Numbered from the stretch's first letter, positions 24,450 to 39,669 are shown. The stretch: DNA of 64,000 nt from Margaritifera margaritifera (GCA_029931535.1 JAQPZY010001665.1:3431501-3495500); one strand, 5' to 3'. Program-made: numbers and translations. Notes: generated from the letters alone by a model not told the origin.

Positions 24450-24496
<47 letters not shown>
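24416..24496. repeat. (AAT)n and (ATC)n microsatellites
   Basis: AAT units, then AGC, then about 15 ATC units. In copy 2 (40850-40881) only the AAT part is present. Confidence 0.94.
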
Positions 24497-24720
24497 CCGC
24501 AATCAATAAGTTGTAGTAACAGTAGTAGTAGTTGTAATGGGCAACACAAAGAACTGAACTCCCATGTCAATGCGACCAGAGGTCGGGTCTAGGCTTCATT
24601 TATTGCCTTCTCCACTTTGTTAAGCAATGGTTCTCATATACACGTACAGAGAAGCCTATTGTCGCATGTGCATTGATTTGGACATTTTTCTGTAAGGTTT
24701 CCCGGGAGAAGGTGGTATCT

Positions 24721-25050
24721 TCAGATTTCTTCATCTCTCAAAGGTAAATTTCTATTCTTCTTTCTTGCTGGCACTTTGACTTTATTGATCCTGGTTTTAA
24801 AATGGCGTAGAGGTGTAACCTCTTCATTCATCCTTTTCACCTCTGATTCTGCCCTCTCCACGGCTTGTCGGGTTAGCCTGACCATTTGGATGGTAGGTCC
24901 ATTTCCACCCTGATCTACCACGCAATACAAGTGACAAGCTTCCACGTCGGGAACAAATGGAGCGTACTTCATACCGTACTTTTCAAATGAAGTGTACATT
25001 CTAGGCGACTCAAGGAGATTGATGCGTAGCGAAGTGTCTTGTTTATAAGG
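24721..25050 (-). CDS. Unrecognised ORF end, conserved in both duplication copies
   Basis: An open minus-strand frame whose last 92 codons start at an ATG at 24997-24999 and extend upstream in frame to about 25050 (DTSLRINLLESPR). It contains a short Cys-rich patch (VEACHLYCVVDQGGNGP), then a charged helical stretch (VERAESEVKRMNEEV) and a basic tail (VPARKKNRNLPLRDEEI) before TGA at 24718. Composition is much more protein-like than its surroundings and there is no low complexity. Copy 2 (41095-41390) retains the same protein in pieces, with a deletion in the Cys patch, stops and a frameshift. I do not recognise the family. It may be a terminal exon of a host gene or a transposon gene; no acceptor is clear at its 5' end. 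Confidence 0.45.
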   Translation of the reverse strand, partial: PYKQDTSLRINLLESPRMYTSFEKYGMKYAPFVPDVEACHLYCVVDQGGNGPTIQMVRLTRQAVERAESEVKRMNEEVTPLRHFKTRINKVKVPARKKNRNLPLRDEEI

Positions 25051-25139
25051 GATCGGACCTCTAATTCATTTTCCGTAGACAGCAATGTTAACCTTTGAGA
25101 AAATAAAACTTTTTTGTGCACTAGATGACCCAGTACACA

Positions 25140-25240
25140 ACCAGGGCTTTACAAATCCACTTGCCCGACGGCGGGGAAAAGCTCAAATTGGGCTCAGGCG
25201 AGCTCAAGTTCGTAAGGTACTTGCCCCGGGGCAAGTCCAA
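25140..25240. mobile_element. Possible MITE/SINE-like fragment with an 18-bp palindrome
   Basis: A GC-richer block starting CAGGGCTTTACAAATCCACT. It ends with a perfect 18-base palindrome ACTTGCCCCGGGGCAAGT at 25219-25236 and then (GA)n. The homologous block in copy 2 (41550-41636) keeps the left part but the palindrome has decayed. The CAGGG start recalls hAT-type ends; no right inverted repeat is certain. Confidence 0.4.
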
Positions 25241-25321
25241 AAATTGAGAGAGAGAGAGAGAGAGTGTTCAGTTTGGTTTGTAATGCTTTATGTTCTGCAC
25301 GTTTTATATTCTGCTATCTCG

Positions 25322-25326
<5 letters not shown>

Positions 25327-25394
<68 letters not shown>
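25327..25394. repeat. (AT)n microsatellite
   Basis: About 67 bases of AT. The homologous array in copy 2 is split by the gypsy insertion into 41794-41867 and 46498-46563. Confidence 0.96.
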
Positions 25395-25397
<3 letters not shown>

Positions 25398-25740
25398 CAC
25401 CTTTATTTAGCGTATATATGTGCCGCATTCTTCAATTACATAACTGCCCACAGTTTCTTTCATCTATCGATCCTTTGTTTCACACGATATACTGTCAAAG
25501 TATGTCATTTCCATCTTGTAGGCAATGTCAAGGTCAGTCAAGCATTTTCTCGCGCAGACATGATAATGTGAATATTTACTATTTACGCAAGTTTTGACGA
25601 ATAAGATATAAATATTGATATTTTAACTTATCAGTTATATTTCAGTCGCAATATGTGTACGTATACGGGATTCGCCGACTTTCGAATTCTAACATAACCA
25701 AGGGTAGTTTGTCAGCTCTGAATGTGCCGAGACTGCTGAC

Positions 25741-26890
25741 TCTAAACAATCGGCTTGTCAACGATTGTTTTGATGCATTTCGCCGATTTCAAGGTGACTA
25801 GGTGGTAATTGTTACTAATAAAACGTGTGAGATTTCTTGTTTCGAAATAAAATGAAAAGAAAATGTGCTTGCTCAGATTGAATAACAGATATATTTCAAC
25901 TTGTGGGTGAAAAACTTGTGGCTTCGCAACTCGTGAAAATATTAAGTTTTTCATCCACTCGATGAAATATATTCGCTATTCACTCGTTTCAAGAAAATAT
26001 CTTCTCTGTAATTTTAAATTAAGTGATACATCTCTGACGGATGAGTGTTCTCTATGCACATCTGAGATTCTTTGTTCGATCTCTAAAACTGGTGCTACCA
26101 CCGAGTCATTAATGCCTACTACGTAATTTTCTCGGAGTTGTCTTTTTCTTTCCATCTATGCAAATATCTTCTCTTTCAAGCATACCTAAACCATGTAATA
26201 AAATAGAGGATAGTACCTTAGTGCCCATTTCAAATGAAACTATTGAAAAGAGTTGAATAATTGAACAATACGAGCCTTGACGAGCAAAATATTCAACGAG
26301 ATTAATATAACTTGAAATGAGCACAAATGTAAGAATCAAATTAATACATGACGAAAGTCACTAATTTTATTGAAGAAAAAGTATAATAGTGTCTATCGAA
26401 AACTTTGAAGTGCTTTCGTATGACTTTAATAATATACTTTAACCACGCATGACGTTATGGTATCATTTTTGGGGCCATTAGTCAATATAACATGTATTAT
26501 AAAAAAATGATGAGATGGGTTTATAAAACGTTTTGTCAATAACATCATGCAATTGAAAAGATGTAGGATACAAAAACACAAATAATACATTTAAAAGCAT
26601 AGTGCTCATTTCACATACAAATATTTTGTTTAATAATGGCGTGCAAAATATTTTCAACATTTGAAAAAAAAGAAAAGAGAGCAAGTTTAAGATTCTACAT
26701 ATAAAATGAAAATATATATATTGATTGTTTCATAAATCACCTAGATATTCCATGTAACATTTATAATTGAACGTCGCCTATGATGCATATGATGTAATAC
26801 TTATAATACCATTTTACCTACATGTTGTGATGATTTTAAAGAGATTTATTATCAAGATCAAAGAGTTTTATTATCTTGAAATGTATAGTC
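25741..26890. other. Duplicated non-coding stretch
   Basis: No gene seen. The segments 25740-25850, 26215-26345 and 26350-26890 match copy 2 at 46890-47000, 48928-49075 and 49080-49600; the part between is expanded in copy 2. Confidence 0.6.
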
Positions 26891-26895
26891 TGTCC

Positions 26896-26965
26896 AAAAA
26901 AAAAAGAAAAAAAAAAGAAAAAAAGAAAAAAAAACAACAAAAAAACAAAAACAAAAACAAACAAT
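26896..26965. repeat. A-rich simple repeat
   Basis: An A/G then A/C homopurine-like run of about 70 bases, at the left edge of an 830-base segment not found in copy 2. Confidence 0.85.
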
Positions 26966-27011
26966 ATGCAGTTATTTCATGGCTATGTAGGGAAAAGGCC
27001 AAAATATTTGC

Positions 27012-27182
27012 ACCGAGGCACTGTGAACAACCAGGCGTTTTATTTCCAGAAGCACTGTGTACAACCAGGTACTGTGAACAACCGGACATTTAATTTCCAG
27101 AGGCATTGTGTACAACCAGGAGTTTTATTTCCAGAGGCACTGTGTACAACCAGGTACTGTGCACAACCAAGCGTTATATTTC
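27012..27182. repeat. Tandem repeat of about 34 bp, irregular, 5-6 copies
   Basis: Repeated GGCACTGTGTACAACCAGG and GTTTTATTTCCAGA modules, with two unit types (one lacking the TTTATTTCC part). Found only in copy 1, inside the segment 26940-27770 missing from copy 2. Confidence 0.85.
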
Positions 27183-28163
27183 TCGAGGTCGAAGGCCAAG
27201 AACAATGGAACACCTGGTCGTCTAGAGCAACGAGGGTCAGTTAGGTTAGTATGTTTCCATCCCAACCAGAAAATTAGTGTTTTATTACATAACTTACTTC
27301 TGGACATGACGTAAGGAACATGAACATCAATGCTGCCGTGTTCTATCTCAAAGGACAATGTCACATTTCAAGGTCAAATGTATGACCCTCCAAAATAATG
27401 TTAGATCGACATATATCTGCATAAATATTTCATACTTCTACAAAATTCCCAAAAGATCTATACAATGTTTCTGCTTGAACTTGTCATTTATTGGCTCTAA
27501 AAAGATTTAGAGGTCTTGGTGAATAAAGGTCAAGGTCAATATTTTAGCTCCAGTAGATAATGGTCTATGGAGTAAACTAATTACTTTCTAAACAGGTGCA
27601 ATATATCACCATACTGTCGTCATAGAAAATCCTAGGCAAAAACGATCTCGCATTCTAGATGCCAATAAAAAGGAGGAGCATCTTAATATCTGCAAAGATC
27701 ATTTTAAAGAGAAGTGGATCCTTTTTGAATAGAAGAGTTACATAGTTATGGTGAATATATTCATATGCACTATTGAACTGACTAGTATTATTGACGCGCG
27801 GATTTAACCTATTTTTTATAATTGTCTCTCAAGTACGATGACAATATAAGAACTTAGGCATATTACTTATGCAATGATGTTGCAGACACTTCTTGAATGA
27901 TTAAAAACTGTGCGAAAGATGTAATAACTGAGCAGAAATAAATCAGAAACCTGGCATTTCAAATGTTAAAAATGATATAAAAGCAAAGAATAGCTTGTGC
28001 AGTTCATTTGCTATTTTAAAAAGGATCCGTAACATCATGGAAATGAAAATAGCCCAATCTTCATGTGCTCTTAAAGTATGATGGTCTTATGTCATGTCAT
28101 TTATAAGGGGCACCAGAAATGGCGGCAAGATGACGTTACCCAATTTAATTATTTTAGACCCTT

Positions 28164-28400
28164 GTGACCATCGCTAGCAATTGGAAGATTGAGAAAATGT
28201 ACAAGAAGAATAAGTTTGGATCCATCCCCTTACGTGTGATGAAACCTCTACAAGGCGTGTCCAGTGGTTCTTGTGCGGTAAACACTTCTTCTACCGAAGG
28301 TCTGTACTACACAGCGATGTGCAAATGTTGTGTAGATAAAAACAATGTTAAAACCCCGAGATATTTTAATTGTATTTGGAGAAACTGAAGAGGGTGACAC
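28164..28400 (+). pseudogene. Relic of an unrecognised gene at the right end of duplication copy 1
   Basis: A 74-codon frame starting MTIASNWKIEKMYKKNKFG and containing LYYTAMCKCCVDKNN. The copy at 50030-50270 preserves WKIEKLYEKNKFG and LYRTEMCKYSADN, then is broken. Sequence after the stop, to about 28620, is also similar between copies and reads as protein in other frames (for example LNISITWHK), so the original gene was longer. No family recognised. It lies at the end of the duplicated unit and may belong to a Polinton-type element. Confidence 0.45.
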
Positions 28401-28738
28401 CATTGACGTTTAGCCATATTTTGATATGCCATTTTGTGTCATACGTGCTTACATCTGCAAAGATAACTGAGGTGAAATGTGGAGATGTTTAAAGGATATC
28501 CATGTTATTTAAAGGTTTGACAAAAAGTTGCATAAAATGATGCTAAATATATCCATTACATGGCACAAGAATTTAGTATATTATGTATATTATTTAGTAT
28601 ATTAAGGAAAAAGTTAGACCCTTGCATAAGACCAATGACGATAATAATTCCTAAAATATTGAAACATGGAAAGAAAAAGTAGATAATAACGCAACAGCTG
28701 TTAAACAGGACGGTAGTGAGAGAGCTAACACAATGTAA

Positions 28739-28895
28739 GAGTTGCATAAATAGATTGACAAAAACAGTGAATAAAATCCTCAGGAGTTATTTAAAATCAG
28801 ATTTAATACTTTATCTAATGCCTTACAAGTTTTGCAAGGTGTAAGAGAACGATCAGTAGAAATACAAAACAGTCGGCAATACCTGCATTGCATTT
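28739..28895 (+). pseudogene. Relic of a coiled-coil protein gene, copy iii of three
   Basis: Homologous to 9956-10125 and 10725-10890. It opens duplication copy 2 and carries several stops. Its end at CAATACCTGCATTGCATTT is closer to copy i (AATGCCTGCAAGCCATT) than to copy ii, hinting at gene conversion or a more complex order of events. Confidence 0.5.
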
Positions 28896-28901
28896 AACAG
28901 A

Positions 28902-28902
<1 letters not shown>

Positions 28903-28995
<93 letters not shown>

Positions 28996-28997
28996 TG
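28903..28997. repeat. (AT)n(GA)n compound microsatellite
   Basis: About 54 bases of AT followed by about 39 of GA with one AAA interruption. Confidence 0.95.
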
Positions 28998-29309
28998 GAT
29001 ATAATAAAGAAATATCTGGAAGACTATGATACTTTCCAATTATAACTGGAGCAGTTACAAAAGAACTTGATTGATGAAACTTAACAAAACGATGAAACTA
29101 AGTCAAGAATTATCAAAAATATCGCACCGGCTTGAACAAGAAGATATCTACTATCAATAAGTCTTTCAGAGTTGCAAGACGTAGCTTAATTATGGGATCA
29201 AAAGATCGAGAAAACAAACAACAAAAATGCGGCTATAGGATGATCTGATCTATCAGAACATCTTAGGATTGATCTGTTTCCCATGTATAGGACAAATTGG
29301 ATTGATAAA

Positions 29310-31920
29310 AGATGTTAGCTTTCAATAGTTTAACAAGAACTTTGATGATGAGGATAAACAGTCGACAGAAGATGCACACAGAATAGGCTGATATAGAGAT
29401 GCGTAATAATATCGGTTTTGTGTAAAGTAGTAGTAATTAAGAGACAACAGGATGCAATGAAGGAGAAAAGATTTAAATCATTAAGAACAACAGTTTATAG
29501 CGCAAATAGATGCATTGAAAACTGAAATGGACAAAATACTCTTGCATTAAATTGTAAAATGCATTCACCTAAAGCCGAAAGTGTAGAAAATACCGATACA
29601 TTCCAACTGATTTAAACAAAGAAACAGGTACGAAAAGTTTTGCGTTGGGGGTTAGGATGATAAATAAAAACAGGAAATTGATTATAATTAAAGGGAGTTT
29701 TATGAAGAAAAAAATAACTATAAAAAAGCTATTACCTGAAACATAGAGACCTTTAGGATTTAATATTCTTTCAAGTGAGAAATATCCAGATGACATTCTA
29801 ATAACTGATCGTGGAAACGGGAATCAAATAAGAAACAAAGTATGATAGTGATGCTGAGTATATAGAAATAACACGGTTACACTCTATTTTTGAACCTACA
29901 AATATACCTTAATCATAAACTAATAGTTACGGATCTAACTTTGCTCAATCAACTTTTGCTAAATAAAAGTTACGCACAATATATACTCTACTGTAATATG
30001 ACAATCAAATTAGTAAATCAGGCTTATATACGACGTTTCTCAACTGAAATGTTGAAATAACTGATCACATATCTGTTTGTTGCATACACAACACACTTTA
30101 AGAGAGATATTAAACTCTCTGCAAAATAAAATAATTACGATAACGATATTTTATTGTTCTATTGAAATTGAAAAGGCCGCTTCATTATATTATAAAATAG
30201 TATCTGGAAGCAGTTTTAAACGTTGCTAAAAATAAGTAGCGTTAGTTCCAAATGGCAACAGTAGTAGATACAATTGGGAGTGCAACAGCTATCGGTCTAT
30301 GATTCAATGGACGTAATTGTCCGTTTCTAGTATTTCATATTAACGGTGCAAATGAAAAGAGAACTACACCCGTTAAGTTATGGAAGATTGTCAAAGGAAA
30401 ACCACAGAGTTAAGCAATAACAGAGCAAAGGCATTCGACTACTTGAATGAAAGATTGAGATAACAAGGTTTGGTTACCCATTTGTTAAATCATTTGGAAG
30501 ATGTTTTTCATTTCTACTTGTAAAATTATTCTGGTGCTATCTTTGAAAAACACAGACAATTAAATGTGATGATTTGCATAAGGTGATGAAACCCTGAATA
30601 TGTAGTTATTACCCTTACAATGGGTGTTAGTATTTATGTTGTTTACATGTTGCTTTAGAGCTTTGCTATTTATGTGGCTATAAATAATCAAGGATGGCAA
30701 GGTAAGGTAAATACGTTACTAGATAAGAAACAATATTGTATGAAGCATCTGAATCGGACACATCATTGTATTAGGGGAGTATTAGACCTGAACAAAATAT
30801 ACAAGTGGCGATACCTAGGTTATTGCACAATATCAATAATGTACCCGGACCATTTGTCATATTATATGATATAAAGGTGAAAGGAGATGCAGATAATGAT
30901 GAGGTAAACAATTTGGGAATAATGTTTGTTTAGGAAACAACCGTTTATTATGATACCAATGATCTTTTCAAGTTGAATGACTATTCCATTTTCATGGCAT
31001 TCAGAGATTTGTGGTTACTGCAGTCAACATGGACAAACAGCACATAGTAAGGTAACATGAATGATAAACTGAGAAAGTTAAGATCAGAAGCGGGGAATGC
31101 CCATAGCCACTGGTACAAAAGTTCTTTGCTTTGAAGCATCCTGAAAGAAATTTAGAATGCCATTTGACGTCTAGATACTGATATATCTATGTCAGTTGCA
31201 TCCTTTTGATCTTTCTGAGGGCTTAAGTGACACCATTACACTGGCAAAAGCTTCTAAAGTTACAGAAGATGGTACCTCGGACTGGAAAATATTTGTCTCC
31301 AGTGCGATACGATAACTTTAGATTCAATGACTTAGTCCGTTAAATACAAGTACAGGGACGGAATTTATATCTTTATGATTCGATCATGAGGAATCCGATT
31401 ATAGATGTGGCAGCAAATACGACTTTAACAAATGTCGTATGTGATCCATTACCAATGAGTTCAGAAGGAGTCTTCATTCTGTGCAAGTAAGACACAAAAC
31501 CGACTAGGAAACATTTTTAATTCAGCGAAGGAATGCAGAATGATTTCAGTGGAAGGATTACTGAATATGTTTTATTCTCAGGGGTATAAATTGAAGCAAC
31601 AGTTTACAGATGCAGCAAATTATTTGAACGACGCACGACTCCGTAAATAAAGTGTTGACAATTTCTACACTAATCACCGTTGCCTCTGGGCTTTTTTTAG
31701 AACACACAAAAATAGATCGTACGGTAGCGATCATAAATTAGCTAATGTCAAACGAGGCATGCACCTACAGATAAAGAGGCAAATAACGTAGATGCACATA
31801 CAATGTACATTTGCATTGTGGCTGATTCTCAGTTAAACATTCAGAATAACCAAATCAAATGTGTATTGCTTAAAGGAAGCTACTTCAAATAAATAGATGA
31901 ATTACATTTTGAGTTATCAG
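29310..31920 (+). pseudogene. Broken second copies of the Polinton-type relics
   Basis: Matches 11315-13946 in order: helical relic at 29310-29550, the 12289-type relic at 30251-30462 (two or more stops), and the structural-type relic at 30830-31920 (LLNMFYSQGYKLKQQFTD at about 31558). Every frame is interrupted, and the positions of stops differ from copy 1, so decay continued independently after duplication. The ATPase relic that should follow is deleted near 32190. Confidence 0.55.
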
Positions 31921-32105
31921 ATGATGGCATTATTGCTGTGTGTGACAGGTGTAACATGAATTGTGCAGTTGAATAAGAAAGCATAACATCACAGGTCAGC
32001 AACAAATTGATCCACCTGAGAAATGTGATTAGACTTCTATTATCCAGATACTATCCGGGTAAAACAAGGAAGGATATTATAGATCCAATGAAAAGTAATT
32101 ACACA

Positions 32106-32470
32106 CTATAATCGGAGGTTATAACCATAAATATAACATAAAGGGGTAGAATAATTGATGTCGGAGATACTGAAGATTTTTAAGGAGAATGAAGTAAATA
32201 GAACTATTATTATGCTAATTACTCCCCTAATTCCTGATTCTATCATTAAGAACATATGATAGTCTGATAATAATTCTAATTGACTTATTTTCAAACTCGC
32301 AAGCTAGTACTGGTGCACAGTAATGCTGTGATAGATCTAGTTTGTAACTATTAATGCTGACGTGTCTAAATTCTAGTAGTCATACAGATCAGTAAGAAAT
32401 TTAAATTTGAAACTTTTCATGACATCGTTTGCATACTGAGAATCATCATCTGTTACCCTAATCGTCCGAG
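32106..32470 (-). pseudogene. Fragment of the Polinton-type DNA polymerase B, duplication copy 2
   Basis: The minus-strand frame at 32106-32294 includes ELLSDYHMFLMIESGIRG. This is the segment just before motif A in Polinton/viral protein-primed B polymerases (usual shape ELLTDxDMxLMIExGIRGG), and it is better preserved than the same place in copy 1 near 16.5 kb. The neighbouring 32330-32470 matches the exonuclease-to-TPR1 part of copy 1 (16640-16830). The C-terminal half is missing through the copy-2 deletion. The gene is dead. Confidence 0.65.
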
Positions 32471-32479
32471 ACTGGAATG

Positions 32480-34290
32480 AAAGGTTCCGCTCAACAGTTT
32501 TGTAATTTACACAGGGTTTGATTTTTAAACAAAGAAAAAAGAAATTTCCCAGGTTTTACTCACTCTCAGTTAGTTAAAAAAACAAACTTGTATATCTTCG
32601 GTATTGCTAAAATAAATTTTAATTCCCTCTATTTTTGTGTATGATTGTTGGATGTAATTTGGATTATAGAATATACAGCTCGGCCTTACTTTAGATGTGC
32701 ACACCTCAAAAGACTTCTAGTTCCGCTTGATCGTTTTCACTTTCTGATCTTCAGAGGTAAATTGGGGAAAGAAAACTTTATATTTTATAATTCATTTATT
32801 GCACTTTCAGAAGTTAATATTGTCTACTTTGGCAAAATTTATTTTTCCTATTTTAATAAATGCTAAAGTTAGCGTACTTTGGACCACATTTAAATAAATT
32901 TCTGTCGTAGTATATGAAAGTAGCATAGAGGTATGCCTACATTATCTCCATTGTGCTTGTTGCGAATGAACACAACTTCACCCTATAGCATAAGTACTTA
33001 CAAACTGTAGATCGGAGCATATAATTTTAAATACTAAAGTGTTTGTAAAATAAACCAATTAATATATTAGAGTATAATATTGATTTATGTATTGGTTTGG
33101 TTTAGTCTGATATTTTTTCGGCACAGCAACACAAGTAGTTTTTTTTATTGCCAATGCAATTGGAAGAATGTGTCTTGCTCAAGGACACACTTCGTTTGCC
33201 GACAACAGCTGATCATATGATAGGATCCAAACCTGGTCTTGCCTTACAACAACAGTAATGCTTTGTATATGTCAAACTGCGCTGACATAATATTAATTTA
33301 AAAGAAATATCTAGACATATCTGATTTTCTAGAATATTTAAGCACATAACCCAGTAGATTGGAATATTTAATTTTTTTTATTTCCTTACTGTATCAATTT
33401 TAGCTTTGAGCGAAACAATTGATTCAAGACAAGCATTTCTTTCGTTTTTATGAATTTGAACGTTGTCACAAGCATTAACATCTGTCAAAACTTCGACGAG
33501 TTCCTTTCTAACGTTGTACTTTGTTCTTTTTTTGTATGTTTGTTTTTCATTCAGTGATTTCTGTCTGAGTCTTTTTCCCTATAAACGCATTTCTCTCCAA
33601 ATCTGCAATAATCCTCAGAGTTTATTTCTTTTCAATTCTAAAATAATTTTCATCAATTTGTTGAATTGTTCATCATTTTGTAATCCAAAACTGCCCACAT
33701 AACTTTCAGATTTGTTCCGAAAGTTGAAAAAATCCTGGACATATTTTTCCCATAGCGGATTTAAATGGAAGATAAAATTAAGTAGTTAGTAATTATCAAC
33801 ATTCATCTTTCAAATAAGGTTTACTAAGTTTTAAACTGACTATATTTTCCTGCAGGAACACATACAATGTGTGTATGTGTATCCTGGACGATTCTATATC
33901 TTCTTTCATCTACACATGCTATATGTGCGTGTGTATCCTGGAGGATTCCATGTTTGACTGATATCAATCTTGATGTTTTGACCGAACCCGGATGTGTCAT
34001 CAGATATGTGTAGACCTATGCCGTATTTTATCGAGTTTTGCATGCACCCATATGCAAACAGGGTAGATTTAGATGTGTCTTCGCGTGATACGCTGTCAGT
34101 CACATTCCACTCTATTCAGTCTACGATTTTATGGCAACGGCGTAGACCTTGACATAGAACGGCAGTTTTGGGTATATGCCGTCCGTCTGCAGTTGATTTG
34201 TCTTTGGATTAAAATATGTACAGCGGGAAAACGTGAACATGGTGGTATCTGGCCTTAAACACTATATTTTCATGTGTGAAACTTTATGTA
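32480..34290. other. Copy-2-specific stretch without genes
   Basis: Apart from the SINE-like fragment, only short frames are present. The CACATGCTATATGTGCGTGT/TATCCTGGA phrase is repeated at about 33860 and 33915. No similarity to 16860-17660 was seen. Confidence 0.5.
33100..33262 (-). mobile_element. Possible tRNA-type SINE fragment
   Basis: The segment with CTTGCTCAAGGACACACTT and GATCCAAACCTGGTCTTG resembles short interspersed sequences common in invertebrates. On the minus strand it carries GGTTTGGATCC, close to a pol III B box (GGTTCGANTCC). No A box, tail or target duplication is clear. Not found in duplication copy 1. Confidence 0.35.

Positions 34291-34293
<3 letters not shown>

Positions 34294-34358
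<65 letters not shown>
34294..34358. repeat. (AT)n microsatellite
   Basis: About 65 bases of AT. Confidence 0.96.
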
Positions 34359-34359
<1 letters not shown>

Positions 34360-34647
34360 CATTACAGCCACATACATTTTTATCTCTCTCTGAACAATTA
34401 TAATCATCAACCGTAACCATTTGTAAAGCATTCATTGGCCTCCAAATACACTTCTTTCCAGATATTGTTCAGTCTTTACATCTTTTAATTTAATTAATCT
34501 GTTGTTTTGAAGGCGCTGCACTTCTGTTTTTTTCTTCTTAATTTTGCAGTTTATATAAATATAAAATATTTGCAAGCATTAATTGAATTATCTGACAGCG
34601 AGGAGTTGTTCCGTCCGGTCGGATTATATAACGTCACACATAGAACT

Positions 34648-34936
34648 ATAGTATAGTATAGTATAGTATAGTATAGTATAGTATAGTATAGTATAGTATA
34701 GTATAGTATAGTATAGTATAGTATAGTATAGTATAGTATAGTATAGCATAGCATAGGATAGTGTAGTGTAATGTAGTGTAGTGTAATGTGGTGCAGTGTA
34801 GTGTGGCGTGGTGTGGTTTAGTGTGGTATGGTGTGGTATGGTGTGGTGTATCGTAGCGCAGCGCAGTGTATTATAGTGCAGTGTAGTGTGTTCTAGTGTA
34901 GTATAGTATGGTATAGTATAATATAATATAGTATAA
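34648..34936. repeat. (TATAG)n satellite, copy 2, with a GTG-rich variant zone
   Basis: Clean TATAG units to about 34750, then a zone (34750-34900) of GTGTAG/GTGTGG-type variants, then ATATAG again. Homologous to 17816-18048. Confidence 0.96.
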
Positions 34937-35189
34937 GCAAGACATACTTTTTGAAATATACGACAGTACTTTCTCAAAACAAAGAAGTTTTTTAGCTTTA
35001 TCGTACAGAAATTGCCATTTTATCACTTTCAAGTACATCATCAACATATATCGTTTTCAATTTAATTTACACAACCGGTTTTCTATCCTCGCTTCTTTAT
35101 CAGCAAGCATCATCTCGTTGGGATCCTGAAGAAAATACGAAATAAATAAAAAACATTTGAGGTATAAAGTTCATTTGGTAATTGCGCAC

Positions 35190-35415
35190 AAGTCTGACGT
35201 CGGAAGTCCAAAGTCCGAAGTAGGAAGTCCAAAGTCTGAAATAGGAAGTATTAAGATGGAACTCAGAAGTTCTTCTACGGCTAACGTTACTGATTTGTAA
35301 GACATTTTGACATCTTAATCATACTTCCTACTGCAGACTTCATATTTCAGACTTTTTATTTGAGGTGTGAAATGTATTCTGTGCTTTCGAAAAAGTCTGA
35401 AGTCTAAAGTCTGAG
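35190..35415. repeat. GAAGTC/AAAGTC repeat field, copy 2
   Basis: Direct GAAGTCCAAAGTC units followed by the complement (CTGCAGACTTCATATTTCAG) and direct units again, as at 18300-18560. Confidence 0.75.
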
Positions 35416-35431
35416 GAACAAAATAGGAAAT

Positions 35432-35553
35432 GGGCAATAAGTATCAACCCCTCCTCTCAGCTTTTATGCAACTCTGAAATACGGAGTTGAATGGGCAATA
35501 AGAATCAACCCCTCCTCCCAGCTTTTATGCAACTCTGAAATACGGAGTTGAAG
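35432..35553. repeat. 61-bp direct duplication
   Basis: The unit starting TGGGCAATAA and ending AATACGGAGTTGA occurs at 35431 and 35492. Gene A's side has a single unit (about 18560-18625). Confidence 0.9.
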
Positions 35554-35616
35554 TTTGGAGCTACTCCAATGCTTACCTATATAAATTAATTCTGAAATCT
35601 GGTACAATATAAATTA

Positions 35617-35622
35617 TTTATT
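35617..35622 (-). terminator. Candidate polyadenylation signal AATAAA for gene B
   Basis: Counterpart of 18689-18694, in the same conserved context. A candidate 3' untranslated exon would start near 35838 after TTTTTAATGTAG. Confidence 0.4.
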
Positions 35623-35980
35623 ATTTTCTCATTTCAATGCAGTTTATAAAAGTCAAAAATGTCCATTGGTATCTGACTCGAAATATACATGGAACTGGGA
35701 CCAAATCGACAAACGCACTAAAGTATGGTGTGATATTCTATAAGAACAGTAGTAAAGTGCTACTGATGTTCTACAACGACTTTAGCGTTTGTGCCTGCCG
35801 TGCCCAGTCAAATCTATACCTTTCTAAAGTTTTCACAGCTACATTAAAAATAGACTCCTATTGCTAGTGCAGCCTCTGAATTGTTCCAGCTCATTTCAGT
35901 CCAAATTGCACCATGTTGCAGAAATTATGTTCCCTGACAAATATACATAAGTTGCGATGGTCGCTTGGAGGTGCCATTTT

Positions 35981-35984
<4 letters not shown>

Positions 35985-36042
<58 letters not shown>
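35985..36042. repeat. (GA)n microsatellite
   Basis: About 57 bases of GA, followed by a G-rich (GGGGGT)n stretch to 36068. Absent at the homologous place near 19030. Confidence 0.95.
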
Positions 36043-36044
<2 letters not shown>

Positions 36045-36150
36045 TGGAGGGGGTGGGGGTGGGGGTGGAGAGAGGCGCTGCTAAACTCAGTCCGAGATAA
36101 TAGTAGTCGACCACAAGCGTATGGCGATGTCAAATATAAAATTACCTGTC

Positions 36151-39616
<3,466 letters not shown>

Positions 39617-39669
39617 GACGTTAGTATTATCTAAACCTCAAAAACAATGCTTTAAAGACTGCAAAATGC

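Larger units (their letters stand above)
10615..28618. repeat. Large tandem duplication, copy 1 (about 18.0 kb)
   Basis: Ordered anchors pair with copy 2: 10668 with 28680; 11315 with 29310; 12300 with 30251; 13594 with 31568; 16487 with 32210; 17816 with 34648; 18715 with 35637; exons of gene A with gene B; 21636 with 38446; 23160 with 39750; 24721 with 41100; 25400 with 46565; 26220 with 48928; 28164 with 50030. The repeat starts near 10615 and ends near 28618, where copy 2 starts directly. Divergence is uneven but easy to see by eye, with many small indels. Copy 1 keeps about 2.2 kb (14280-16470, ATPase and part of polymerase B) that copy 2 lacks. It also has 830 bases (26940-27770) and a MITE (23907-24060) absent from copy 2. 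Confidence 0.9.

Noticed and set aside
34551..34977. Minus-strand frames rich in YTILYYTIL
   Set aside because: Translation of the (TATAG)n satellite; the apparent periodic protein is an artefact.
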